Numbered from the stretch's first letter, positions 36,475 to 44,765 are shown. The stretch is DNA of 64,000 nt from Burkholderiaceae bacterium (GCA_017983955.1 JAGOAJ010000003.1:62001-126000); one strand, 5' to 3'. Notes: a model not told the origin generated them from the sequence alone. Program-made: numbers and translations.

Positions 36475-36484
36475 GAGTGGGAGT
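36475..36484. other. Inner right attachment site (attR of the main island)
   Basis: The bases gagtgggagt match the guaA attL core at nine of ten positions and are followed by gatt, as in the outer copy at 38052. Read as guaA they would encode the end EWE followed by a stop. Confidence 0.65.
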
Positions 36485-36530
36485 GATTCGCAGCCTGGCA
36501 GCATAAGGCGGTAACAGGCATTAAAACGAT

Positions 36531-36565
36531 GGAGAGCCAGAGTTTGTACGGCTCTCCGTTTTTTC
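36531..36565 (+). terminator. Terminator in repeat copy 1
   Basis: The stem ggagagcc (36531-36538) pairs perfectly with ggctctcc (36550-36557) across an 11-base loop and is followed by gttttttc. It is the counterpart of the terminator at 38107-38141. Confidence 0.8.
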
Positions 36566-36592
36566 GTCTGGCGTTGTCGGGCAGTACAAAGC

Positions 36593-36820
36593 AGCGCCAA
36601 AAAAAGGATCGTGACGGGGCAGTCGCCCGCCCAGGAAAAGGCCCGTAGCAAGGGCAAATTACGAGCTGAAAAAAGATTCGGTGCCTGGGTGCAAGAGTAC
36701 TTACGTGGCCATGAGATGGCCGAGTCTACCCGCGACATGCGCCGATCCGTGTATATACGTGACCTCAAGCCTTTTTTCGATAACTGGCTTCTGTACGAGA
36801 TTACCGAAGAAGATGTGCGT
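36593..36820 (+). pseudogene. Integrase fragment beside the inner att site
   Basis: About 76 codons match part of a P4-type integrase, aligned with residues near 75-150 of the intact enzyme at 8884: AKKRIVTGQSPAQEKARSK corresponds to AKKAVAQGISPALEKQREK, then RFGAWVQEYLRGHEMAESTR and LYEITEEDVRG. Both ends are missing: the sequence starts after the terminator of repeat copy 1 and stops where the SnoaL-like gene begins. Its position, just right of an att copy and reading away from it, is the same as that of the intact integrase relative to guaA. So it belonged to a second element at the same site. Confidence 0.82.
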
Positions 36821-36834
36821 GGGCGTCATCGCGC

Positions 36835-37230
36835 TCACTTAGGAATGGGTGGACGGTTCTTGCGGTAGGAGTTCTTCAGTAAAATCTTGCCGCCGCGAAG
36901 AGTGAATACATCACAACCATCAACTTCGACGCGAGTTCCGTCCGCCCGTGTTCCCGTGAACGTCCACTCCGATACGCCTCGATCTCCCTGGACGAAATGG
37001 CGCGCGTTCTCCCAGTGTGCATCTGGAAAAACCGCCCAAACCTCCGCGAAGCCAGCTCGCACGGCTTCTCTGCCTACGTACTGGACTCCGCAGACCTCAG
37101 CGCCGGCCGAAGCTTTGAAGACACAATCCTCGGTCATGAACGACATGAGAGCGTCGACATCGTGCTGATTCCACGCGTCGGCGAAGGCCTGCAACATCTC
37201 CGCCGTCGCTTCGTGAGTCACTGTCTGCAT
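36835..37230 (-). CDS. SnoaL-like / NTF2-fold protein
   Basis: This 131-residue protein has the SnoaL/ketosteroid-isomerase-like cone fold: AEMLQAFADAWNQHDVDALM, SFMTEDCVFKASAGAE, YVGREAVRAGFAEVWAVFPD and TFTGTRADGTRVEVDGCDVF. Such proteins bind or convert small polar substrates, but sequence alone does not give the reaction. ATG 37230 is chosen as the usual family start. It is downstream of the cupin gene (64-bp gap), probably in one transcript. Its 3' end abuts the integrase fragment. Confidence 0.85.
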   Translation of the reverse strand: MQTVTHEATAEMLQAFADAWNQHDVDALMSFMTEDCVFKASAGAEVCGVQYVGREAVRAGFAEVWAVFPDAHWENARHFVQGDRGVSEWTFTGTRADGTRVEVDGCDVFTLRGGKILLKNSYRKNRPPIPK

Positions 37231-37294
37231 AATCGGGGGCCTCCAGTTACTCGACAGCCAAGAACGCTCCACCTAACTTCCTTCGCCATCTTTT

Positions 37295-37681
37295 TTAGCC
37301 TTTCACTTTTTCGATCATGTGGTTGATGACATGGCTGTGCTCAAGCTGAGGGCTGAACATGATGATATCGGCATCTGCCTCGACCTTTACGTTATGTCCT
37401 GGTGGCCAGTAAAAAAGATCATTCGTGTTCACCGTCTCCTGCACGCCATCCGCGTCGGTCGTAGTGAGTTGGCCGCGCAAGACAAAGCCCCAATGGGGAC
37501 ACTGGCACAAATCGCCCTCTAACCCTTGGAACAGTGGTGTGGTATCTACGCCAGACGAGAGGCTGAAGTATTCGCCACTAATCTTGCCTAATCCAGTTGC
37601 GTCTCCGAAATCCGTTTGTTGACGGATCACGGCGCCAGGAATCTCCATTTTTACGTCTACATTATCTTTGGATATCCGCAT
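37295..37681 (-). CDS. Cupin-domain protein
   Basis: This is a 128-residue single-cupin protein. HWGFVLRGQLTTTDADG and DLFYWPPGHNVKVEADADII give the two cupin motifs, but the metal-ligand histidines are reduced (one His in each), so metal binding is uncertain. It may be a small-molecule binding or anti-sigma-type cupin. It is the first gene of a leftward pair with the SnoaL-like gene. A taggagaaac-type leader on the minus strand precedes the ATG. Confidence 0.82.
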   Translation of the reverse strand: MRISKDNVDVKMEIPGAVIRQQTDFGDATGLGKISGEYFSLSSGVDTTPLFQGLEGDLCQCPHWGFVLRGQLTTTDADGVQETVNTNDLFYWPPGHNVKVEADADIIMFSPQLEHSHVINHMIEKVKG

Positions 37682-37828
37682 GGTCGTTTCTCCTGTGGGT
37701 TAACGGTTGCTTTGAGTTTGATATCCTTTTTATCGCCCCATCCGTTTCAAGCGATAGACGTCCAGCACTTTGACTATAGTCCTCATATGGCCAGTTGCGA
37801 AACAATTTTGACTTGAACGAATTGCTAG

Positions 37829-38011
37829 ACCCAAGAACTCTATCGAGAGGTCTGTGCGCTGTGGCACCGCACCGAAATTGTGGCTGAACAGATGCAGATG
37901 CTTGGAGACCTAAACTGTGCAGGTTCCTCCGGGTCATTACAGCGTCAAGCAATCGCAAGCAAGGTCAAGCGAGCTTTTGAGGATGGTATTGGCAACAGTT
38001 GGTTCAAATAA
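37829..38011 (+). pseudogene. C-terminal fragment of an unidentified protein near the outer att
   Basis: Sixty codons without a start (a TAG precedes them) read QELYREVCALWHRTEIVAEQ, then MQMLGDLNCAGSSGSLQRQ and KVKRAFEDGIGNSWFK, ending at TAA 38009-38011. It is strongly protein-like, 40 bp from the outer att site. It may be the last gene of the second element, cut at its 5' end by the cupin insertion. I do not recognise the family. Confidence 0.5.
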
Positions 38012-38051
38012 ACCCAATTAAATCAAAGGTATTATTAAGCTATTGACCATA

Positions 38052-38061
38052 GAGTGGGAAT
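38052..38061. other. Outer attachment site (original guaA 3' end)
   Basis: The bases gagtgggaat are identical to the attL core at 8572-8581 and are followed by ga, giving TGA where guaA now has TAA. It marks the right limit of all inserted DNA. Confidence 0.72.
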
Positions 38062-38106
38062 GATTTGCTGCTTAGTAGCATGATGCAGTAACAAGTATTA
38101 AAACGA

Positions 38107-38141
38107 CGGAGAGCCAGAATTTTTGCGGTTCTCCGTTTTTT
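38107..38141 (+). terminator. Displaced native guaA terminator
   Basis: The stem cggagagcc (38107-38115) pairs with ggttctccg (38127-38135) with one G-U pair, followed by six T. It lies 46 bp after the outer att, a normal distance for the terminator of guaA before insertion. Confidence 0.82.
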
Positions 38142-38266
38142 ATGTAGCGTTGCCGGGAGGTCTTAAGACATTTTTACGATATTTTACGTGGACGCCATTC
38201 ATTTTTTGGCATGAGGCGCGTAGAGTGAAACGTGTCCACATCTCTAAGTCCTGAAGGGAGCCTGTT

Positions 38267-38659
38267 ATGAAACCCAACCCCGTCGTCTGGTTCGAGATCT
38301 ACGTGCAGGACATGGCGCGAGCGCGCCGCTTCTACGAAACCGTGTTTCAGTGCAAGCTGGAACCCATGATTGCGCCTGAGGGAGAGCTAGCTGAGTCTGG
38401 CATGGAGATGCAGGGCTTTCCCATGACCATGGACGCCCCGGGCGCGGGCGGTATGCTGATAAAGATGGACTGCCCGCCTGCGGGCGGGCCGGGCACGCTG
38501 GTGTATTTTGCATGCGAGGACTGCGCGGTAGAGCAGGGCCGCGTCCAAGCCGCCGGTGGCAAGATATTCAAACCTAAGTTTTCGATTGGCCAATACGGCC
38601 ACTGCGCCCTCGTGATTGACACCGAGGGTAATACCATCGGCCTGCATTCGATGAAGTGA
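38267..38659 (+). CDS. VOC (glyoxalase/bleomycin-resistance fold) protein
   Basis: This 130-residue VOC-superfamily protein has two beta-alpha-beta-beta-beta units: NPVVWFEIYVQDMARARRFY with FQCKLEPM, then GTLVYFACEDCAVEQGRVQA and HCALVIDTEGNTIGLHS. Members are metal enzymes or binding proteins; E96-type and H112-type ligands cannot be fixed by eye, so no reaction is assigned. It begins the chromosomal sequence right of the island, 125 bp after the displaced terminator. AAGGGAG precedes the ATG. Confidence 0.88.
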   Translation: MKPNPVVWFEIYVQDMARARRFYETVFQCKLEPMIAPEGELAESGMEMQGFPMTMDAPGAGGMLIKMDCPPAGGPGTLVYFACEDCAVEQGRVQAAGGKIFKPKFSIGQYGHCALVIDTEGNTIGLHSMK

Positions 38660-38825
38660 GCCGGCACCTTCTGCGGCAATGACGATATCGCAGATTTCTT
38701 CGCTGCCATATTCTCGCATTCTGGAGAATATTGAAGGAACTTGTGGCGATTCAGTTTGGTGGAACTGCACTTGGTGACGGATAATGGCGGCTACGTCATT
38801 TTGAGCACCATTTTTAGAATTCCCC

Positions 38826-41048
38826 ATGGAAATTAAAGTTAACTTTCTGGATAAGCTACGTCTCGAAGCCAAGTTCGATGACTTCACGGTAGTGGCCGAC
38901 CAGCCCATCCGTTATAAGGGCGACGGCTCGGCGCCAGGTCCCTTCGATTATTTTCTGGCCTCGTCGGCCTTGTGCGCAGCTTACTTTGTGAAGTTGTACT
39001 GTGACACTCGCAATATTCCTACCGAAAATATTCGCTTGTCGCAGAACAATATTGTTGATCCGGAAAACCGCTACCAGCAAATTTTCAAGATTCAGGTCGA
39101 GTTGCCCCCCGATATCTCGGAAGCAGACCGCCGGGGTATTTTGCGGTCTATTGACCGTTGTACAGTGAAAAAAGTGGTACAGGCCGGACCCGAGTTCGTC
39201 ATCGAGGAAGTGGATAGCTTAGATGCCGATGCACAGTCCTTGCTGTTGCTGAAGCCGACGGCTGACGCCAGCACCTATATGACGGGCAAGGATTTGCCGT
39301 TAGAGCAAACCATTGCCAATATGTCAGGCATTTTGGCGGACTTGGGCATCAAGATTGAAATCGCTTCGTGGCGCAATATTGTTCCCAATGTATGGTCGTT
39401 ACATATACGCGATGCACATTCGCCGATGTGTTTTACCAATGGCAAAGGATCGACCAAAGAAAGCGCTTTGGCGTCGGCCTTGGGCGAGTATATTGAACGG
39501 CTTAGTTGCAACCAGTTCTATACCGAAGCGTTTTGGGGCGACGACATCGCTAATGCAGCGTTTGTGCATTACCCGAACGAGCGCTGGTTCAAGCCTGGCC
39601 CCGAAGATGCATTGCCAGCTGAAATCCTGGATGACTACTGTCTGGAAATTTATAATCCCGATGGCGAATTGCGTGGTTCGCATCTGGTAGACACCAACTC
39701 CGGCAATATACAGCGTGGTATCTGTTCGCTACCGTATGTGCGGCAGTCCGATGGCGAGATAGTGTATTTTCCGTCCAACCTGATTGAAAACCTTTATGCC
39801 ACCAATGGCATGAGTGCTGGTAATACGCTGGTCGAAGCGCAAGTGCAAAGCTTGTCGGAAATTTTGGAACGGGCGGTAAAACGCGAAATTCTGGAAGGTG
39901 AAATTGCCTTGCCTGATGTGCCGCAAGAAGTACTAGCCAAATACCCTCGCATCCTTGCTGGCATTCAGGCATTGGAAGAGCAGGGCTTTCCGGTGCTGGT
40001 GAAGGATGCCTCATTAGGAGGCGTGTATCCGCTAATGTGCGTTACCTTGATGAATCCACGCACAGGTGGTGTATTTGCTTCGTTCGGTGCGAATCCAAGC
40101 TTGGAAATGGCGCTGGAACGAAGCCTGACCGAAGTGCTACAAGGACGCAGTTTTGAAGGTCTGAACGACTTACCTCAGCCCACTTTTGTCAGTAACGCCG
40201 TAACCGAACCATATAACTTTGTTGAACACTTCATTGATTCTAGCGGTGTAGTGTCGTGGCGTTTTTTCAGCGCTAAATCGAATTTCGAATTCGTTGAGTG
40301 GGATTTTTCTATCCAGGGTGAAAACTCTACAGCTCAGGAAGCAGCGATGTTGTTTCGCATGCTCGAAGATATGGGCAAGGAAGTGTATATGGCGGTGTAC
40401 GACCAATTGGGTGCCATAGCCTGCCGGATTGTGGTGCCTGGTTATTCGGAAGTTTACCCGGTAGATGATTTGATCTGGGATAACACCAACACGGCGCTGT
40501 TGTTCCGCGCCGATATCTTGAACTTGCATAGGCTGGACGACGCCAGTCTGGCTGCACTGCTTGAACGGTTAGATAGCAGTGACCTGGATGAGTATGCTGA
40601 TATTTCCAAAGTGATCGGCATCGAGTTTGATGAAAATACAGACTGGGGGCAGCTAACAGTTCTTGAGTTGAAACTGCTGATTCACCTTGCCTTGCAGCAA
40701 TTCGAGGCGGCGCAAGAACGGGTGGCAGCCTTCCTGCAGTACAACGACAATACGGTCGAGCGCGGATTGTTTTATCAGGCCTTGAGTGTGGTACTCGAGG
40801 TGCTGCTTGATGACGACCTAGAACTGGACGACTACGCGGTCAACTTCCGTAGGATGTTTGGCAACGATAGAATGGACGCGGTAATGGGGACAGTGGACGG
40901 CAGCGTGCGTTTCTTCGGGTTGACGCCAACGAGCATGAAGCTAGAAGGTCTCGATAGGCACCACCGCCTGATCGACAGCTACAAAAAACTGCATAAGGCC
41001 CGGGCCGATGTGGCGGCTACAGAGGGCCAATGCACGGAAGTTTGTTGA
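38826..41048 (+). CDS. ycaO: OsmC-YcaO fusion protein
   Basis: This 740-residue protein has three parts. Residues 1-150 form an OsmC-like domain (IRYKGDGSAPGPFDYFLASS; TVKKVVQAGPEFVIEEVDS). About 180-580 are a YcaO domain, an ATP-using enzyme that activates backbone amides: TNGKGSTKESALASALGEYI and EILERAVKREI carry the ATP and Mg2+ ligands. The C terminus is TPR-like (LKLLIHLALQQFEAAQERVA). Proteins of this type are linked to the RimO-dependent methylthiolation of ribosomal protein S12. No RimO, precursor peptide or cyclodehydratase partner is adjacent, so a peptide-natural-product role is unlikely. It is monocistronic. Confidence 0.9.
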   Translation: MEIKVNFLDKLRLEAKFDDFTVVADQPIRYKGDGSAPGPFDYFLASSALCAAYFVKLYCDTRNIPTENIRLSQNNIVDPENRYQQIFKIQVELPPDISEADRRGILRSIDRCTVKKVVQAGPEFVIEEVDSLDADAQSLLLLKPTADASTYMTGKDLPLEQTIANMSGILADLGIKIEIASWRNIVPNVWSLHIRDAHSPMCFTNGKGSTKESALASALGEYIERLSCNQFYTEAFWGDDIANAAFVHYPNERWFKPGPEDALPAEILDDYCLEIYNPDGELRGSHLVDTNSGNIQRGICSLPYVRQSDGEIVYFPSNLIENLYATNGMSAGNTLVEAQVQSLSEILERAVKREILEGEIALPDVPQEVLAKYPRILAGIQALEEQGFPVLVKDASLGGVYPLMCVTLMNPRTGGVFASFGANPSLEMALERSLTEVLQGRSFEGLNDLPQPTFVSNAVTEPYNFVEHFIDSSGVVSWRFFSAKSNFEFVEWDFSIQGENSTAQEAAMLFRMLEDMGKEVYMAVYDQLGAIACRIVVPGYSEVYPVDDLIWDNTNTALLFRADILNLHRLDDASLAALLERLDSSDLDEYADISKVIGIEFDENTDWGQLTVLELKLLIHLALQQFEAAQERVAAFLQYNDNTVERGLFYQALSVVLEVLLDDDLELDDYAVNFRRMFGNDRMDAVMGTVDGSVRFFGLTPTSMKLEGLDRHHRLIDSYKKLHKARADVAATEGQCTEVC

Positions 41049-41094
41049 ACAGGAAGGTATGTTTGCCGAACGACTAGCTCTCACTAGATGATGT

Positions 41095-41535
41095 TCAACT
41101 CTGTGTTCTCACGTTCACCATCCACGGCGTACCGAAGCGGTCCTTGACCATGCCGAAGCCGGGCGACCAGAAGGTTGCTTCGAACGGCATCACAGACTGT
41201 CCACCCTGAGCCAAGGCGTCGAACAGGTGTCGGCCCTCGGCCACGTCGGTGGCATGGATCGACACCCACAGGCCTTGTGGTGGCTGGTAGCCACCACCGC
41301 ACGCGGCGTCCGCTCCAGGCATGGCATCGGAGCCCATCAACGACTGCTCCTTGACTTGCAGCTGCACGTGCATGATGCGGTCTTTGGCCGATTCGGGAAT
41401 GGGAGGCATGTTTTCTGAGGCGGGAACTTCGCCGAAGGTGCCTTGATAGACAATAGTGCCGCCAAACAGCTTGGCGTAGAACGCAAAGGCTTCGGCGCAG
41501 TTGCCGTCGAAATTGAGGTAGGGCGTGAATTGCAT
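41095..41535 (-). CDS. PhnB-like VOC protein
   Basis: This 146-residue protein of the PhnB/YjdN VOC subgroup begins MQFTPYLNFDGNCAEAFAFY, a family hallmark. It continues with FGGTIVYQGTFGEVP, RIMHVQLQVKEQSLMGSDAMPG, WVSIHATDVAEGRHLFDALA and TFWSPGFGMVKDRFGTPWMV. No catalytic role is established for the group. ATG 41535 is used because AGGAGA precedes it and because residues before it are unlike the family. It converges with the ycaO-type gene, 46 bp apart. Confidence 0.9.
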   Translation of the reverse strand: MQFTPYLNFDGNCAEAFAFYAKLFGGTIVYQGTFGEVPASENMPPIPESAKDRIMHVQLQVKEQSLMGSDAMPGADAACGGGYQPPQGLWVSIHATDVAEGRHLFDALAQGGQSVMPFEATFWSPGFGMVKDRFGTPWMVNVRTQS

Positions 41536-41753
41536 AAGTTTCTCCTGGGTTTGAAACTTAGGGATGGCGAAGCAGGGCGCTATAGGGTGATTCCAGTGCC
41601 ATTGAACGCGAGTTAGGAAGCTGTGAACGGTGTGTATTTCTTGAATTATGAAAGTCGGAGTGGACGACGTCCACATGAAATTTGTTTCGGTATGTCAGGT
41701 AACGCTTTGGGTCCTACTCGTCCTGCGGAAAGATTCGTAGAGTTCTTAATCCC

Positions 41754-43394
41754 TTATTGTGATAGCCCAATCACGGTAGCGCGTATCTGATTTCGTCCCA
41801 TTTTCTTTGCGGTGTAAAGCTGTGTATCCGCTTGCGCAAAAATTGCCTGCACGCCGGGGTCGCCTTTTATGACTGTCGCAGCGCCAATGCTCAGCGTGAG
41901 CTGCTGCAAGGTGGACGATGGATTAGGAAGGCCTAGTTCAACAATGCCTCGGTTGATCCGCTCGGCGACCTTGCGAGTTCCTTCGGGCGTGATATCAGTC
42001 AATAAACACGTGAACTCTTCACCGCCATAACGCGCGATCAAGTCTGTTGAGCGAACTATGCTGTTTTCTAAGACGCGGGCGATAGCACGCAGGTAGTCGT
42101 CGCCTACCGCGTGACCGTAATGGTCGTTGACGTGCTTGAAATGATCTACGTCGATGATAAGTAGGCTAAGGGGCGACCCTGTGCGCAGGTAACGTCCATA
42201 CTCGTAGGCCAGCATTTCATCGAAGTGACGACGATTGGATAGCCCGGTCAAACTGTCGGTCCAGCTTAGTGTTTGTAGTTTCTGATTAGCGTCTTGCAAG
42301 GCTTGCTGATGTTGTTGAATGCGGGTGTTACGCTCGGCCAGAAGCTTGGTTAAACGGCGATATCGAAGTAGCCCCAGGTATGAGATCAAGGCCAGCAGCG
42401 CCGCCGCCACACTGGCAGTTTGAAGCAATACCCGTTGGTCGCGCTGTGCCATATAGCGCTCAAGAAAATGACGCTCTCCTTGCTCGTGAATCATTACCGC
42501 CGCGGATACGTCAATAGCAGCTAAATAACGGTCAAATGCCGCGACCGTACGCTGATGTTCGGGCGATTGACTGAAATAGTAGCTATAGGCGCGCGGGTGT
42601 TCATGCAAGGTATGAACGATATCCAGATCGAAAAATTCCTGGTGATAGCGTTTTTCAGTAAAAATTTGCTGATTGAATACGGCAATGTCGATCACGCCGT
42701 CTAGAACGTCCTGAAACAGTCCATCGCTGCTTGTTTGGTTATAGGGGTGCAATTGGGCGGCAGGAACCACGGATTGGAGTATGGGCTGGAGCGAGACCCC
42801 TTCTACAAAACCGACCTGGTAGTTGGCTAAATCGGCAGTGCTGCGTATTGAAAGGCTTCGCCCATGGCGCGCTATGACCGCGTAATGGCTTTTGTAATAT
42901 GGAGTGGTAAATAGGCCGTGCTTTGCGCGTTCCGATGAATGGCTCAGTGGAATGAACACATCAGCATGTCCTTCTTGCACCTGTCGAATTTTATCGGCTA
43001 CTGTTTGATCGCGGCCAGGGGTGATCTCGAAACTCAAACCGAGTTCTTTCGTGATAAAACAGAGTACGTCTATCCCGATACCGTTGTAGGTCTGACTTTC
43101 TTCATCGTAGCGAGCCATCGGCGGGGCGCCCACCGCGACCACTTTCAGGGGCGGCATGGCCTGAAACTCAGCCCGCTGTTGAGCGCTGATTTCTACAGGC
43201 TTAAGCAATCGGATGTTTTGTGCTCCATCACATGCGACTGCCGAATTGCTCAACAAGATACAGAAGGCAATGCATAGTGTGACGATGCCGCGGCGAAGGA
43301 CATCTGTAGACCCGCACAGTTTTTCAAGAAATATGAAGTTTGTTTCCAATGCTGCCGCCAGAACCAGCGTTGCCGGGATTGGAGATTTCGCCAT
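41754..43394 (-). CDS. Diguanylate cyclase with periplasmic SBP_bac_3 sensor
   Basis: This 546-residue membrane protein makes cyclic di-GMP in response to a periplasmic ligand. A hydrophobic signal (VTLCIAFCILLSNSAVA) is followed by a bacterial solute-binding family 3 domain (about 75-310: PPLKVVAVGAPPMARYDE; YNGIGIDVLCFITKEL), one transmembrane helix (VAAALLALISYLGLLRY, about 330-347), a short coiled coil and a GGDEF domain with GGEEF at 457-461, so it is probably active. R448-x-x-D451 forms the product-inhibition I-site. The ATG at 43394 is the only good start but leaves a 32-residue lead before the signal, which is odd. It is divergent from the PBP gene. Confidence 0.92.
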   Translation of the reverse strand: MAKSPIPATLVLAAALETNFIFLEKLCGSTDVLRRGIVTLCIAFCILLSNSAVACDGAQNIRLLKPVEISAQQRAEFQAMPPLKVVAVGAPPMARYDEESQTYNGIGIDVLCFITKELGLSFEITPGRDQTVADKIRQVQEGHADVFIPLSHSSERAKHGLFTTPYYKSHYAVIARHGRSLSIRSTADLANYQVGFVEGVSLQPILQSVVPAAQLHPYNQTSSDGLFQDVLDGVIDIAVFNQQIFTEKRYHQEFFDLDIVHTLHEHPRAYSYYFSQSPEHQRTVAAFDRYLAAIDVSAAVMIHEQGERHFLERYMAQRDQRVLLQTASVAAALLALISYLGLLRYRRLTKLLAERNTRIQQHQQALQDANQKLQTLSWTDSLTGLSNRRHFDEMLAYEYGRYLRTGSPLSLLIIDVDHFKHVNDHYGHAVGDDYLRAIARVLENSIVRSTDLIARYGGEEFTCLLTDITPEGTRKVAERINRGIVELGLPNPSSTLQQLTLSIGAATVIKGDPGVQAIFAQADTQLYTAKKMGRNQIRATVIGLSQ

Positions 43395-43727
43395 AACTCG
43401 CCGCGCTACCTCCCCCGTAAAGGACTATATTGTAGCTGGCGCCTTGACTACGCCCCAGGTTAAACGCCATTAGATGCAGATAGAGCGTAACGACCGGTTA
43501 CGCTGAATGTACTAACTCAGTACCGTGACACAGCGATTCGGCTGAAAACCCCCATATACGAGAACGCGAAGTCCGCCTAGAATCCCAGGAATATCAAGCA
43601 ATTTTAAGCCAACCTCTGGGAATTGTATTGCATGTGATTACAGTAACCAGAAGAGTTGTCATGAGGTAGGATGTAAGGGCTTTGTAGCAACAATAAATGT
43701 TGTACTGACGGCAAGGGGAGCCATAAG
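43395..43727. other. Divergent intergenic region between the GGDEF and PBP genes
   Basis: These 333 bp separate two divergent genes and must hold both promoters. No clear -35/-10 was found. AAGGGGAG near 43711 is the ribosome site of the PBP gene. No gene is supported. Confidence 0.4.
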
Positions 43728-44765
43728 ATGCATGGTGCTACAAGCAAGTCAATGAACTACATCAGGTGGGCTGCACGACTGGCGATATTTCCGTTAGTAG
43801 TGCTTCTTATTATGGTTGCGGGCTGGCCAACTGAAGCTCCGGCTCAGGTACCCAACTTCCACCCTTGTAATTCCCAGCCTGCCTTGCCAATCTGCAAGTA
43901 CGGTTATGGCAAGCGCATCGCCGTCAAACGTTGGGGTGCGCAGTCAAATCCAATGGACCCGGATGCTGCTGCCAAGGCATCGCTGGTCACGCGCAATCCG
44001 GCACTAGAGATCAAGAAAATCAAGTCCAGCACGGTGATCGTAGAGGACGTGGATACGTCCGAGGTCCTGTTTGCCCGCCAGGAAAATGTTGTGCGGCCAA
44101 TTGCTTCCATCACTAAGCTCATGATGGCGTTGGTGGTGGTCGATGCTGATCTTCCCATGGATGAGATGATCAGCATAGTCGCCGCAGATAGCAAATCAGA
44201 AAGCGAACTACCTTCACGCTTGGCAGCAGGTGCTAGCCTGAGCCGATCCGACCTGCTGCACCTGGCACTGACTGCTTCCGAGAACAGCGCAGCGCAGGCC
44301 TTAGCGCGTACCTTTCCGGGTGGCATGGAGGCTTTGGTCGTGGCCATGAATGCTAAGGCGCTGGCCTTAGGCATGATGGATTCGAAATTCGTTGGACCGA
44401 CCGGTTTGTCTAATAACAATGTTTCTTCGGCCAAAGACCTAGTCAAGCTGGTTCAGGCGGCCTCACAGCGGCCCTTGGTGCGGCAGTTTTCTACGGATGC
44501 CAAGCACGAGGTCGATGGGCAGACCTTCCGTAATACTAATATGCTGGTAGGTCGGCCAAACTGGACGATACTGGCCTCGAAAACGGGTACTACCCGCGAA
44601 GCTGGCAACTGCCTGGTCATGCTGATTCAGCTTGGTGAGCGTAAGCTGGCCATTGTGCTGCTCAATTCACAAGGTCAGAATGGTTCGCGGTTTGGTGACG
44701 CAGTGCGCGTGCAGCGCATTGTGAATAGCCAAATTGCGGCAGACATGGCCTTGGCGTTGCAGTAG
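43728..44765 (+). CDS. pbpG: D-alanyl-D-alanine endopeptidase (PBP7-type)
   Basis: This 345-residue low-molecular-weight penicillin-binding protein is a periplasmic endopeptidase that trims peptidoglycan crosslinks. An N-terminal signal-anchor helix (IFPLVVLLIMVAGWPTEAPA) precedes the serine peptidase S11 domain. Its triad motifs are all present by my count: S127-I-T-K130 (nucleophile), S184-E-N186 and K285-T-G287. A proline-rich, cysteine-containing stretch (NFHPCNSQPALPICKYGYGK) precedes the domain. The start ATG 43728 has AAGGGGAG nine bases upstream. No C-terminal PBP5-type extension is present, which fits PBP7 rather than PBP5/6. Confidence 0.92.
   Translation: MHGATSKSMNYIRWAARLAIFPLVVLLIMVAGWPTEAPAQVPNFHPCNSQPALPICKYGYGKRIAVKRWGAQSNPMDPDAAAKASLVTRNPALEIKKIKSSTVIVEDVDTSEVLFARQENVVRPIASITKLMMALVVVDADLPMDEMISIVAADSKSESELPSRLAAGASLSRSDLLHLALTASENSAAQALARTFPGGMEALVVAMNAKALALGMMDSKFVGPTGLSNNNVSSAKDLVKLVQAASQRPLVRQFSTDAKHEVDGQTFRNTNMLVGRPNWTILASKTGTTREAGNCLVMLIQLGERKLAIVLLNSQGQNGSRFGDAVRVQRIVNSQIAADMALALQ

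Larger units (their letters stand above)
8572..36484 (+). mobile_element. Defence-rich integrative element in guaA (decayed Tn4371-like ICE)
   Basis: The bounds are the guaA end gagtgggaat (8572-8581) and its near copy gagtgggagt (36475-36484). An intact integrase lies next to the left end. Relics of a trb conjugation operon (trbG', trbI, DUF2274) lie inside, and nearly everything else is defence-like or unknown cargo. No relaxase, coupling protein, trbB-F, repA or parA is present, so the element cannot code for its own transfer, though it could still excise. The copies of an 11-base integrase-type repeat near both ends (8775, 8846, 36392) support 36484, rather than 38061, as the cognate right end of this integrase. 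Three DUF2274 copies and two integrase fragments show that it grew by repeated insertion and recombination. Confidence 0.75.
36466..36590 (+). repeat. Direct repeat copy 1: att core plus guaA-type terminator
   Basis: This block aligns without gaps to 38043-38167, about four bases in five identical by eye. It holds the att core (36475-36484), attaaaacga and a terminator stem. Because the second copy is where guaA's native downstream sequence should be, this copy probably came from a related guaA locus with an earlier or incoming element. Confidence 0.75.
36485..38061 (+). mobile_element. Remnant of a second guaA-site element
   Basis: The stretch lies between the inner and outer att copies. 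It holds an integrase fragment in the expected place, a two-gene metabolic cargo (cupin and SnoaL-like) and a cut unidentified reading frame before the outer att. It has no working integrase. The simplest reading is an old guaA-site insertion that was whittled down before or after the main island arrived next to it. Confidence 0.6.
38043..38167 (+). repeat. Direct repeat copy 2: outer att and native guaA downstream sequence
   Basis: This is the counterpart of 36466-36590. It includes the att core identical to the guaA end (38052-38061), attaaaacgacggagagcc and the terminator. It probably represents the original chromosomal sequence downstream of guaA. Confidence 0.75.
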
